Of a stretch of DNA of 14,178 bases, positions 1 through 6,469 are shown in pieces (positions within the stretch are counted from its first letter, which is position 1; each line of letters begins with the position of its first letter). The DNA is taken from positions 1 to 14,178 of the forward strand of contig JABEVA010000347.1 of the NCBI GenBank assembly GCA_013044065.1, given 5' to 3'. The notes beneath the pieces are model-generated. The model worked only from the letters and a program-made list of their open reading frames with translations, was not told the DNA's origin and did not search any database. Origin of the DNA: Phycisphaerae bacterium (lineage in GTDB: Bacteria; Planctomycetota; Phycisphaerae; WQYP01). Made by a program: the position numbers and the translations under genes.

Positions 1-185
1 GACCGATAGACCCGATCATACAAGGCGTAGAATCGGAACGTCGGCTCCTGCTTGGCTTTGCGGTACAGCTTCTGCCTCAAAAGAACGACTTTATCCGGCA
101 GACCCACCGTGGAGAGCGATCGCGCTTCTCCCGGCAGGTCATTCGGTTCTTCCGTGCTGTCAGAATAGTCCTGCAAGCGGGTCAT
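1..185 (-). CDS. Group II intron reverse transcriptase/maturase, N-terminal 61 codons (partial)
   Basis: The frame opens with ATG at 185 (MTRLQDYSDSTEEPNDL) and continues off the window without a stop. Residues 32-61 contain the segment LRQKLYRKAKQEPTFRFYAL followed by YDRVYR, which is strongly characteristic of the N-terminal RT-0 region of LtrA-type intron-encoded proteins. The full protein would reverse-transcribe the intron RNA and act as a maturase that helps it splice. The start is preceded immediately by GAAAGG, giving very short Shine-Dalgarno spacing; an ATG 16 nt upstream is out of frame and hits a stop within a few codons. The catalytic YADD motif, the maturase domain and any endonuclease domain are not visible here, so whether the element is active cannot be judged. 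Confidence 0.88.
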   Translation of the reverse strand, partial: MTRLQDYSDSTEEPNDLPGEARSLSTVGLPDKVVLLRQKLYRKAKQEPTFRFYALYDRVYR

Positions 186-652
186 CCTTTCTTTTGCATC
201 CGCGTGATACCGACAGGGGCCCTTGGCTCTGCGGGCATTACCCCGCTTCATTGCTACTACGGCCCCATCCGACTTCCGAGCCGACACGCCCAGACGGTTA
301 TTGATTCCCGCCCGACGCCGGGGCACAACCCCCGCCGACCCGGACCTCTCAGTTCCCACCGGTTTCTTTCGACATGTGCCGTCCCCTTCGACCCCGGAGA
401 GCCCATCGATTGCACTTATCCGCTGCTTCATCAATGGTGCTGGCTTCGTCCTCTTAGACGGCTTGGCCACTCTCATCTGGCGTAACGAGGCTCATTTGGG
501 TATCGCTTAACGCTACGGCCCACGCCTTTGCCAGACCGACGCTTCGCCATCGGGATTACTCCCGCTAACGCACGGCTGGCTACATGGCTAACGGATCATT
601 CCATGGCGAACTCCTTTCAGTTCACAAGACACCGATGGTTTAACTGACGCAC
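1..652 (-). mobile_element. Group II intron, 5' part (runs off the left edge)
   Basis: On the minus strand the sequence opens at 652 with GTGCGTC, matching the GUGYG consensus of group II intron 5' ends. About 465 nt of structured, non-coding sequence follow (domains I to III of the ribozyme, by position), and then the start of an intron-encoded reverse transcriptase at 185. This order, 5' splice consensus, long RNA leader, RT frame in the domain IV position, is the standard layout of bacterial retroelement group II introns. The 3' domains V and VI and the 3' splice site lie outside the window. Plus-strand open frames in 204-510 are by-products of the structured RNA. The exact 5' end is inferred from the consensus, and I could not fold the domains. 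The intron lies antisense to the prepilin-like fragment next to it, so splicing could not restore that gene. Confidence 0.82.
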
Positions 653-660
653 CCAAGATC

Positions 661-698
661 GCTAAGTGTAAAGGGGCGTTAGGGACACTACACTAGGC
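661..698. other. Imperfect hairpin beside the intron 5' boundary
   Basis: Positions 661-670 (GCTAAGTGTA) can pair with 689-698 (TACACTAGGC): eight Watson-Crick pairs, one G-T wobble on the plus strand and one mismatch, around an 18-nt loop. In the intron's sense direction this stem ends 8 nt before the intron 5' end. Class C group II introns are known to insert just after stem-loops such as terminators, so this may be the recognition structure. The pairing is seen directly; the role is inference, and the intron's class has not been established. Confidence 0.4.
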
Positions 699-1088
699 AG
701 TTGGTGGAATACCAACGCCGCCAGCGCCGAACTGCCCATGGTTTCGGATATGGCCCCGGCATCCGATATGTCCGCTGCCGGTAATGCCGAACGGGACCCC
801 ACCCAGGCCATGGCCAATACCTACGGCAACTTTATTTTCAACTCCGGAAATCATGATGGTGACGGACAGAACGTCAGTTTTGGCGATGCTCACGTGGCCT
901 GGTGCGCGACTCCCTACGTGGGAGAAAGCCGTGACAACATTTTCACCTACGCATCCACGGGCGGCGTGGCCGGCGGCGGCACGGCCCTGACGCCCGCAGG
1001 TACCGCTCCCAGCTCTGTGTTACCAACCATTGCGCCGTTTGATACGGTTATGGCCCCAGTAGGGGATGTCGCTACAGGTGCTTGGTAA
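672..1088 (+). pseudogene. Truncated prepilin-like (DUF1559/H-X9-DG type) protein, C-terminal fragment
   Basis: The frame is open from 672 to a TAA at 1086-1088. A database-style start would be the ATG at 738 (116 aa), but family-like sequence begins upstream of it (about TLGSWWNTNAASAELP from 687), so 738 is not a true start. The centre reads NHDGDGQNVSFGDAHVAW, the conserved C-terminal signature of planctomycete proteins that have a type IV prepilin N-terminus and are thought to be exported pseudopilin-like surface proteins. The N-terminal methylation/cleavage segment and the first part of the domain are missing. In-frame stops at 663 and 669 lie between this piece and the intron boundary at 652, so simple intron insertion alone does not explain the break; a frameshift, a small deletion or older decay is also needed. 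It probably has no ribosome-binding site of its own and is likely a dead remnant. Confidence 0.72.
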
Positions 1089-1111
1089 GGCCGATGGTGA
1101 ATTTCCATCGC

Positions 1112-1294
1112 TTATGCCGCCTTGCCCCGCGCCAGAAAAAAATAAAGGATAGATCCAAGCATCGGCAGAAAAATCATAAGAATTACCCAGAGAATCTTAA
1201 CTCCTATGCTGTGGCGGCTCATCAGCAAGTCAATAAGCATCCAGAGCCAGAATATAAAGCAGGCCAGAGAAATAAGACCAAAAATCGCACTCAT
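1112..1294 (-). CDS. Small PLDc_N-type membrane protein (60 aa)
   Basis: This 60-residue protein has two hydrophobic helices (about residues 3-25 and 31-54) and a short basic C-terminus. The pattern WLWMLIDLL, then KILWVILMIFLPMLGSILYF, is that of the PLDc_N (phospholipase D nuclease N-terminal) domain, which is common as a stand-alone small membrane protein and lacks the catalytic HKD motifs of real phospholipases. Its biochemical role is unknown. The ATG start is preceded by GGAG at about 9 nt spacing. It converges with the prepilin remnant, leaving only 23 nt between the stops, and no partner gene is apparent. I am confident that it is a real gene and of the family, but make no claim about function. 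Confidence 0.82.
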   Translation of the reverse strand: MSAIFGLISLACFIFWLWMLIDLLMSRHSIGVKILWVILMIFLPMLGSILYFFLARGKAA

Positions 1295-1946
1295 ATTTTA
1301 TACTCCATGAATCAGCGTGCACCTATTCTACCAGATTGTCCGATTAATCGCCGCCTTGCGACCTCGCATTAGTGTCAGTTCTCGCGACGCTCGCACCCCG
1401 AATCTGAGCCTTGGCGATTGGTATTAAGCATTCTTCTAAAGCGACATCGCCGCAAATTTGCCCAACAGTTTATCGCCGATTCATTGCGACTAGCTCCCAA
1501 CTCAAGCCCCTGCTATCGCCAATCATTTTCATCCAGCAGCACAAAATGCTCTTCCGAAAGCACCATGCTGGCCAACGCCGGATTATCGACATGGATCACT
1601 ACCGCCGCCGCTGCCAATCCCAACAGCTTCGTTACGCGATTCCCCTGTCGCCTTACGTTCTTTGCCATATCTGAGTTTTCCTTTTTTCTGGTGGCGTGGA
1701 TCCAGTGCCTGATGCGTCCACAGCGAAGCAAGACGCAGCGATGCCCCCGCCCGACATGAACCACCGGCGGGCCAACCTGTCGGCAGCTCTGCCCAGCCAA
1801 AAATCATGACACGCAAATGACAGGCCGCCTTATGTAATCCGCCGATTCCATACGCAAGGTTATCAGATATGCCCAAACTTCTACTTTAAGAAAATCGCGA
1901 ACTTAATCGGCCCAGTTCAACGTCGCCTAAATCCGCCCAAGCCGTG
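1295..1946. other. Gene-poor stretch between purC and the PLDc_N gene
   Basis: Apart from one possible small minus-strand frame at 1513-1668, I see no supported gene in these 650 bases. Frames on both strands are short, overlap one another and have no recognisable protein motifs. No clear intrinsic terminator follows purC, and no tandem repeats or tRNA-like folds were seen. It includes the leader of the PLDc_N gene (1295 to about 1350). Confidence 0.5.
1513..1668 (-). CDS. Possible small exported protein (51 aa, unknown)
   Basis: The ATG at 1668 begins MAKNVRRQGNRVTKLL and is preceded by AAAGGA about 10 nt upstream, a reasonable ribosome-binding site. The product looks like a signal peptide: a basic N-terminus (K3, R6, R7, R11, K14), a short hydrophobic stretch LLGLAAAAVVI (residues 15-25), then an ALAS site that resembles a signal peptidase I cleavage point. 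Only about 17 acidic residues follow before the stop. A longer reading from 1800 is possible in the same frame, but its extra N-terminus has no domain-like character. I do not recognise a family. It may be a genuine small secreted peptide, the decayed 5' end of a longer exported protein, or chance. Confidence 0.3.
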   Translation of the reverse strand: MAKNVRRQGNRVTKLLGLAAAAVVIHVDNPALASMVLSEEHFVLLDENDWR

Positions 1947-2846
1947 CTAACTTACCCCCGTATATTTCTTCCCAGCCAGTCGCTGGCACGCTTCCCTATA
2001 TTTTTCTTGCGTATTGACCACCACAGCTTCCGGCAATTCCGGGCCGGGTGGAGTTTTTTTCCAATCCAGAGTTTCCAGATAATTGCGCACGTACTGTTTA
2101 TCAAAGCTGACCTGCTCGCGCCCGGCCACATAATCGCCTGCGGGCCAAAAACGCGAAGAATCGGGCGTTAACGCTTCATCAATGAGTATGGGCTCCCTGG
2201 AGTCTTCCGCTATGCCCCATTCAAATTTTGTGTCAGCAATAATGATGCCACGCCGGAGCGCGTAGCTCGCCGCCAGTCGGTACAGCCCCAATGACCGATC
2301 ACGTATGTACGTCATCACGGCAGCGCCAACCTTGCGGCTGGCATCCTCAAAAGCGATGCTTTCATCGTGGCCCTGATCCGCCTTGGTGGAGGGTGTGAAT
2401 ATCGGTTGCGTGAGTTTACCGCAAAGCTGGAGGCCCGAGGGAAGTTTCACCCCGCTGACTGATCCACTTTTTTGATATTCCTTCCACCCGCCCCCCGCCA
2501 AATACCCCCGTACCACACATTCAATCGGAATCACCTGCGTTTTTTTCACCAGCACCGCCCGGCCTTCCAGTTGATCCCAATACTGGGCTAAATCCCCGGG
2601 AAATTCATCCACCCGATGCGACAACAGATGATGCCGTACGTGTGGAGAAAAATAATGAAACCAGAAATTGCTCAATTCCGTAAGAATTATGCCCTTGCCC
2701 GGAATCGGTGTAGGCAAAATAACATCAAACGCACTGATACGGTCGGATGCCACAATCAGCAGTTGCCCGCCCAGATCATACACATCACGCACTTTACCGC
2801 GTCGCACCGGAATGCCCGGAATCTGAGATTCAAAAAGACTTTTCAA
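1947..2846 (-). CDS. purC: Phosphoribosylaminoimidazole-succinocarboxamide synthase (SAICAR synthase)
   Basis: PurC joins aspartate to CAIR using ATP to make SAICAR, a late step of de novo IMP synthesis in the cytosol. Visible family signatures are GKVRDVYDLG (residues 17-26, nucleotide-binding loop), ASDRISAFDVILP (about 33-45), ECVVRGYLAGGGWKEY in the middle, and DTKFEWG with DEALTPDSSRFW near the C-terminus. At 299 aa it is the longer form also seen in yeast Ade1 and many Bacteroidetes and planctomycetes, rather than the roughly 237-aa Escherichia coli form. I chose the TTG at 2846 because AGGTGG sits 10 nt upstream and related proteins start about this far before the PGIPxRRGK segment. 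The same frame reaches another TTG at 2870, which would add eight residues. No other purine gene is adjacent, so it appears to be a single-gene unit with its own promoter. Confidence 0.96.
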   Translation of the reverse strand: MKSLFESQIPGIPVRRGKVRDVYDLGGQLLIVASDRISAFDVILPTPIPGKGIILTELSNFWFHYFSPHVRHHLLSHRVDEFPGDLAQYWDQLEGRAVLVKKTQVIPIECVVRGYLAGGGWKEYQKSGSVSGVKLPSGLQLCGKLTQPIFTPSTKADQGHDESIAFEDASRKVGAAVMTYIRDRSLGLYRLAASYALRRGIIIADTKFEWGIAEDSREPILIDEALTPDSSRFWPAGDYVAGREQVSFDKQYVRNYLETLDWKKTPPGPELPEAVVVNTQEKYREACQRLAGKKYTGVS

Positions 2847-2897
2847 AACCGTAGAACCACCTGACCGCAAACCACCGACACCACACCCCTTCCATCA

Positions 2898-2925
2898 AGT
2901 ATACCGCAAACCCGGTACTTGAAAA
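2898..2925 (-). promoter_or_regulatory. Putative purC promoter
   Basis: On the minus strand TTTTCA (2925-2920) and TATACT (2903-2898) are separated by 16 nt. The -10 box is a five-of-six match to TATAAT and the -35 is weak. Transcription would start near 2891, leaving a leader of about 45 nt before the TTG at 2846. It overlaps the proposed tRNA promoter on the other strand. Confidence 0.42.
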
Positions 2926-2946
2926 CGCGCCGCTTCCGACGACAAT
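2919..2946 (+). promoter_or_regulatory. Putative tRNA-Leu promoter
   Basis: TTGAAA (2919-2924) and GACAAT (2941-2946) are separated by 16 nt, each matching the sigma70 consensus in four to five positions. Transcription would start about 5 to 7 nt before the mature tRNA 5' end at 2958, in line with the short leaders usual for tRNA genes. Confidence 0.4.
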
Positions 2947-2957
2947 GGCGCACACCT

Positions 2958-3042
2958 GCCCGGGTGGTGGAATGGCAGACACTCAGGACTTAAAATCCTG
3001 TGACCAGAAATGGTCGTGCGGGTTCGACTCCCGCCCCGGGCA
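2958..3042 (+). tRNA. tRNA-Leu, anticodon UAA
   Basis: This 85-nt sequence folds as a class II tRNA. The acceptor stem is GCCCGGG (2958-2964) with CCCGGGC (3035-3041), followed by discriminator A at 3042. The anticodon stem CAGGA/TCCTG encloses the loop CTTAAAA, giving anticodon UAA. The long variable arm is ACCA-GAAA-TGGT, as expected for leucine. The T arm is GCGGG-TTCGACT-CCCGC with the conserved TTCGA. The 3' CCA is not encoded. It decodes UUA and probably UUG codons. It is transcribed divergently from purC. Confidence 0.97.
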
Positions 3043-3271
3043 TTCAATTGCCATGTTAATTTTGCCCATCTCCATTGGTTTATCGGCTTTGCTGCGCCGC
3101 CCCCAAACGTCACGTCCCGTGGATGGCCACCGTGGTGGTCCTTGAAAGCATGGCCATCATCGGTTTGAGCGCGGCTAAAGGCTGAACTTGCCCGTGTGGT
3201 TGGGTCGCTGGGCGAGTTGCTTTGGGGGCTGGTTGCGCCATGTTTTGTTTTCTTTTTAGCCTAAGGGTTAC

Positions 3272-3292
3272 GCCGACAAGGGCATCGTCGGC
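3272..3292 (-). terminator. Hairpin just after fucI (weak terminator candidate)
   Basis: On the minus strand GCCGAC and GTCGGC form a perfect 6-bp GC-rich stem with a 9-nt loop, starting about 15 nt after the fucI stop codon. There is no run of T after it, so it is not a classical intrinsic terminator; it might only protect the 3' end or pause polymerase. The remaining space up to the tRNA (3043-3271) shows no supported gene. Confidence 0.25.
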
Positions 3293-3306
3293 TACAATCC
3301 GCCGAT

Positions 3307-5127
3307 TCAATATTTCCCATAGACGGGACCGAAATTTTGGCAAGCGGCAAAGTCGGCGGCCTGCGGCTCATTGGCACCAAAGGCCGTCCAAGTGCCGGGA
3401 CGGAAGATGCGCTCTTCCGACACATTGTGCATATAAACTGGAATACGCAGCATCGCCGCGAGTGTTATCAATTCGTGACCGATGTGCCCGCTGGAAAACG
3501 CGCAGTGGTTGGCCCCCCAGTTGTTCATTACGGAATACGCATCACGGAACACTCCCTGCCCGGTGCAGCGTGGGGCAAACCAGGTGGTCGGCCAAGTCGG
3601 GTTGGTGCGGCGATCCAAGGCGTCATGGACGGACGGGGGCAGATCCACCGTGGTTCCCTCGGCGATTTGCAGCGCCGGGCCAAGTCCCTTGATTAAATTC
3701 AGCCGCGCTGCCGTTACCGGCATCGCACCACGGGTGCGGAAGCGAACGGAAAACCCACCCCCGCGGAAGTATTCATACATGGCCGGGCACCATTGAGCAG
3801 AGTCCAGACAGTCGCGGGCCTCTTGCGGGGTGATCTGCCACCAAGGCTTCATAGCAGGATGACCATCGAGCGTCTGGCAACCGGTACCGTCGAGTGCCGC
3901 CGAACCGCTGTTAATTAAATGCAGAATTCCGCCTTCGGCCTCGCCCCTGAGTTGATGGCCGGTGGCCCGATGCACCGCATGCGGGCTCCAGTAGGTGCGC
4001 ACATCGGCAAATATCTGCGCGCTACCGGTGAGCAGATGGCCAAAGAGCATGGTAGCACCGTTGAGGGCGTCGTTTTCGGTGGCCACCATGAAAGGTTGCC
4101 GGATGCCATTCCAATCAAAAGAGGAGCACAGCATGGTCTCGAGGAAATCACCATTGGGATAATGATCCGTCCATTGGCGCTGTCCCTGAAAACCTGCGGC
4201 AATGGCGTTATGCCCAAGGGCCTCTTCACCAAACCCCTCTTCCGCCAAGCGCGGATTGCCGATCATCAAATCGCGCACGATCAGCGTCATCTTCACAGAC
4301 TGTTCCAACTCCCGGGCCTTTTGAGCGCGGTTGCGGCGACGATTGGCGGTATTTCCATCCATTCCTTCCTGACAATTGGCTCTGGTCCAGTTCAAGGCAT
4401 GATGAAACTCCCGGGCATCATAGATGTTGCGGTCGATGCGACGGGCGAGTTCGGTCATATCCACACTCATCACCCGCATGCCCAGATAGCTTTCAAAAAA
4501 TGCGGTGTCCACGGACGATCCGGCAATGCCCATGGACACGCCGCCGATCGCACAATAGGACTTTCCGCGCATCGTCGCCACCGCCAGTCCTGCACGGGCA
4601 AACTGGAGCAGTTTCCGCTGGACATCCTCCGGGATGGCGGTATCGGTGGCTTCCTGCACATCGCGTCCGTAGATATTGAACGCCGGCAACCCCTTTTGAC
4701 TATGTGCCGCTCCCACCGCCGCCAGATAAACCGCCCCTGGCCGTTCCGTGCCATTGAACCCCCAGACCGCTTTGGGCATCAAGGGGTCCATATCCATGGT
4801 TTCGGAACCGTAACACCAGCAGGGGCTGACGGTAATGGATAGGCCGACACCCTGTGACGCAAACTTTTGCGCACACCTGGCGGCCTCGGCAATACCGCCG
4901 ATGGTGCTATCGGCGAGCACACATTGCACCCTGGTACCGTCGGCGTGGCGCAGCTTGGCCGTCAACAGGCCCGCGACACTGCGTGCCATGTCCATGGTTT
5001 GCTTTTCCAGTGATTCGCGTACGCCATCCCGTCGGCCATCAATGGTCGGTCGAATACCAATTTTGGGATTTGCGCCAACCAGACGATTCTTTGGTTTATT
5101 AACGACGATTGTTTCCATCTTAGCCAC
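3307..5127 (-). CDS. fucI: L-fucose isomerase
   Basis: FucI interconverts L-fucose and L-fuculose (and usually D-arabinose and D-ribulose) in the cytosol, the first step of the phosphorylating fucose pathway. The 606-aa product aligns by eye along its whole length with the E. coli enzyme (591 aa): PKIGIRPTIDGRRDGVRESL (21-40), CWCYGSETMDMDP (103-115), GFNGTERPGAVYLAA (123-137), GGVSMGIAGS (195-204) and EYFRGGGFS (452-460). The Mn2+-binding and catalytic residues known from E. coli (Glu337, Asp361, His528) correspond to E351 in ATEND, D375 in FADVRTYW and H541 in NWGANH; all are present. The GTG start at 5127 follows AAAGGA by about 8 nt. The extra residues are mostly an N-terminal extension. 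No fuculokinase, aldolase or permease is in the window. Confidence 0.97.
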   Translation of the reverse strand: MAKMETIVVNKPKNRLVGANPKIGIRPTIDGRRDGVRESLEKQTMDMARSVAGLLTAKLRHADGTRVQCVLADSTIGGIAEAARCAQKFASQGVGLSITVSPCWCYGSETMDMDPLMPKAVWGFNGTERPGAVYLAAVGAAHSQKGLPAFNIYGRDVQEATDTAIPEDVQRKLLQFARAGLAVATMRGKSYCAIGGVSMGIAGSSVDTAFFESYLGMRVMSVDMTELARRIDRNIYDAREFHHALNWTRANCQEGMDGNTANRRRNRAQKARELEQSVKMTLIVRDLMIGNPRLAEEGFGEEALGHNAIAAGFQGQRQWTDHYPNGDFLETMLCSSFDWNGIRQPFMVATENDALNGATMLFGHLLTGSAQIFADVRTYWSPHAVHRATGHQLRGEAEGGILHLINSGSAALDGTGCQTLDGHPAMKPWWQITPQEARDCLDSAQWCPAMYEYFRGGGFSVRFRTRGAMPVTAARLNLIKGLGPALQIAEGTTVDLPPSVHDALDRRTNPTWPTTWFAPRCTGQGVFRDAYSVMNNWGANHCAFSSGHIGHELITLAAMLRIPVYMHNVSEERIFRPGTWTAFGANEPQAADFAACQNFGPVYGKY

Positions 5128-5506
5128 TGGTTTATCCTTTCAAGATCAGTTTTGCGCAAGCTAAAAAAATACGTAGGCCGCGATCGGACCAGATTTTCTA
5201 AATTACCGGCCAGCCGCAAACGGCTTGGCCTGCACCAGCACCGCAAAAGAGTTTAACACGAAGCGTGATCAGTGCCTAGTGTTCTGTCACAGTTTTTTTC
5301 CAGGCTTGGAACAAACCATGGCCAGAGAATGTGGGGCGGCGGAAATCCCAAACAGTAGTGGGGCCAGAGAGCATTGGGCAATGATCGTCGCCGGGGCGGC
5401 GCGGCCAGTGCACGGCGGCGGCAGCCTGGCCAGCGTAGCGGCATTCTGTCTTCGGCGGTGGAAAAATCGCGGGGGCCGCGATCCAAATAAAATAACCCAG
5501 CGGGCT
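5128..5506. other. Non-coding gap between the PhyH-family gene and fucI
   Basis: These 379 bases contain an intrinsic terminator (5461-5484, minus strand) and the fucI ribosome-binding site (around 5136-5141). Frames on both strands have no recognisable protein character. I found no convincing -35/-10 pair, although the AT-rich part around 5160-5210 is a plausible place for a fucI promoter. An enzyme remnant in the more GC-rich part (5300-5460) cannot be excluded, but nothing supports one. Confidence 0.5.
5461..5484 (-). terminator. Intrinsic terminator after the PhyH-family gene
   Basis: On the minus strand ATCGCGG (5482-5476) pairs perfectly with CCGCGAT (5472-5466) around a CCC loop and runs directly into TTTTT, with G-T wobble extension at the base. 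This is a textbook Rho-independent terminator, 24 nt after the stop codon of the upstream PhyH-family gene. It faces the transcript that would otherwise read into fucI, so fucI probably needs its own promoter or depends on readthrough. Confidence 0.72.
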
Positions 5507-6334
5507 TCAAGTGGTTGGGGGTGCCGCACCGCCGGCAGCTTTGGCCGCGGCCTGCTGGGCCTGGCGGGCACGCTGCTCACGCGGGGTTGTCTTGGTGCGA
5601 TTCCAATAGTGGTTACGCGGAGTGGCGCGTTGGCGAGATTCCGTGCTGTAAGTGAGAATATAGGCGCGCCGCGGCTCATCACTTTTGTTCGGACCGGTAT
5701 AGTGCATGGTTCGGGCATGATGAATGGTGGCTCCCCCCGCCGGCAACGGACAGGCCACGGCCTGGCCCAGATCCGGCAATAGGTCCATCTCCAGCCCGTG
5801 TACGCGTGGGTCGTGTCCGATGGTGTGGTGCGGCTGTACCCCCAGCAACTGGCTGCGTGGAATAAATTGCATACAGCCATTGATCATGGTGGCGGGTTGC
5901 AATGGTATCCAGATGGAAATCGCCTCATGGTCCACATCTTCAGCCCAATAAGCCTCATCCTGGTGCCAGGGTGTGGCGGCTCCGATTTTGGCCGGCTTGA
6001 GAATGGCATGGTCGCCGCCGAATTTAGTGGTCGGTCCCAGCAGTTGAATGGCAATGGCCAGAGCATTGACGCGCAAAAGCGTGTCGTTCAGGGCGGGGGC
6101 ATACCTGCTGGGACCTAATATCTGTGGCAATACCGGTTCCTTGTTCTCTTCGTCAGTTCCGCCGAGATCAAACTGATTACCTTCTTCCCGGCCCACGCGG
6201 CGTCGGAATAGGTCATCATAAATGGCCCTCAGCCTGGCTACTTCCTCAGGGGTAGTGATCGCGGGAATGTTCAAATACCCCTGGCGATGATAAAAATCAA
6301 CCTGCTCCTGCGTTAACACGATGGTTGGTTCCAT
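5507..6334 (-). CDS. Phytanoyl-CoA dioxygenase (PhyH) family protein
   Basis: Members of this family are non-haem Fe(II)/2-oxoglutarate oxygenases that hydroxylate small molecules; substrates vary widely and cannot be read from sequence. The 275-aa protein starts with a typical FYHRQGYLNIP segment (14-24). The metal-binding HxD is H124/D126 in TPWHQDEAYW. The distal histidine is most likely H211 in HARTMHYTGPNKS, with R222/R223 nearby as the 2-oxoglutarate-binding arginine. The IWIPLQPATMINGCMQFIPRS segment (141-161) is also typical of the fold. The C-terminal 30 residues are Gln/Ala-rich and look disordered. I chose the ATG at 6334 because GAGGG lies 8 nt upstream; a TTG five codons earlier overlaps that site. 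The gene diverges from an AraC-type regulator, which may control it. Confidence 0.88.
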   Translation of the reverse strand: MEPTIVLTQEQVDFYHRQGYLNIPAITTPEEVARLRAIYDDLFRRRVGREEGNQFDLGGTDEENKEPVLPQILGPSRYAPALNDTLLRVNALAIAIQLLGPTTKFGGDHAILKPAKIGAATPWHQDEAYWAEDVDHEAISIWIPLQPATMINGCMQFIPRSQLLGVQPHHTIGHDPRVHGLEMDLLPDLGQAVACPLPAGGATIHHARTMHYTGPNKSDEPRRAYILTYSTESRQRATPRNHYWNRTKTTPREQRARQAQQAAAKAAGGAAPPTT

Positions 6335-6388
6335 GAAATGAGCCCTCAATTGAATACCGCATCATTTCGTCCACGGAGCCTTTCCCCA

Positions 6389-6456
6389 TGAACGATTCCT
6401 ATGGTGATTTAGTTTAACTGCCCGGTGGATGGCTTGTCGTTCAGATTTAGTGAACG
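6389..6456 (+). promoter_or_regulatory. Repeated TGAACG half-sites between the PhyH and AraC genes
   Basis: TGAACG occurs at 6389-6394 and 6451-6456, and its complement CGTTCA at 6438-6443. The last two form a perfect 6-bp inverted repeat with a 7-nt spacer. GATTTAGT also occurs twice as a direct repeat (6406-6413 and 6444-6451). Such a cluster in a divergent promoter region is a reasonable binding site for the adjacent AraC-family protein. The repeats are seen; the binding is inferred. Confidence 0.4.
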
Positions 6457-6469
6457 TAAAATTTTGAAC

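Noticed and set aside
204..510. Two overlapping plus-strand frames of about 95 codons
   Set aside because: They lie antisense to the structured RNA of the group II intron and have no protein-family character; they are by-products of its GC-rich stems.
671..698. GTTAGGG within the hairpin, resembling an integron attC core
   Set aside because: The last base does not fit GTTRRRY, no matching partner core lies at the right distance, and the intron boundary is not at this site.
3919..4842. 307-codon plus-strand frame
   Set aside because: It is entirely antisense to fucI, whose product is convincingly conserved along its length; the frame is a codon-bias shadow.
5270..5300. TGTGA-type and TCACG sequences resembling a CRP site upstream of fucI
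   Set aside because: The half-sites are about 18 nt apart instead of 6, so they do not form a CRP operator.
5225..5782. 185-codon plus-strand frame spanning the PhyH-fucI gap
   Set aside because: It overlaps the 3' end of the PhyH gene antisense and crosses its terminator; the product is Gly/Arg-rich with no motif.
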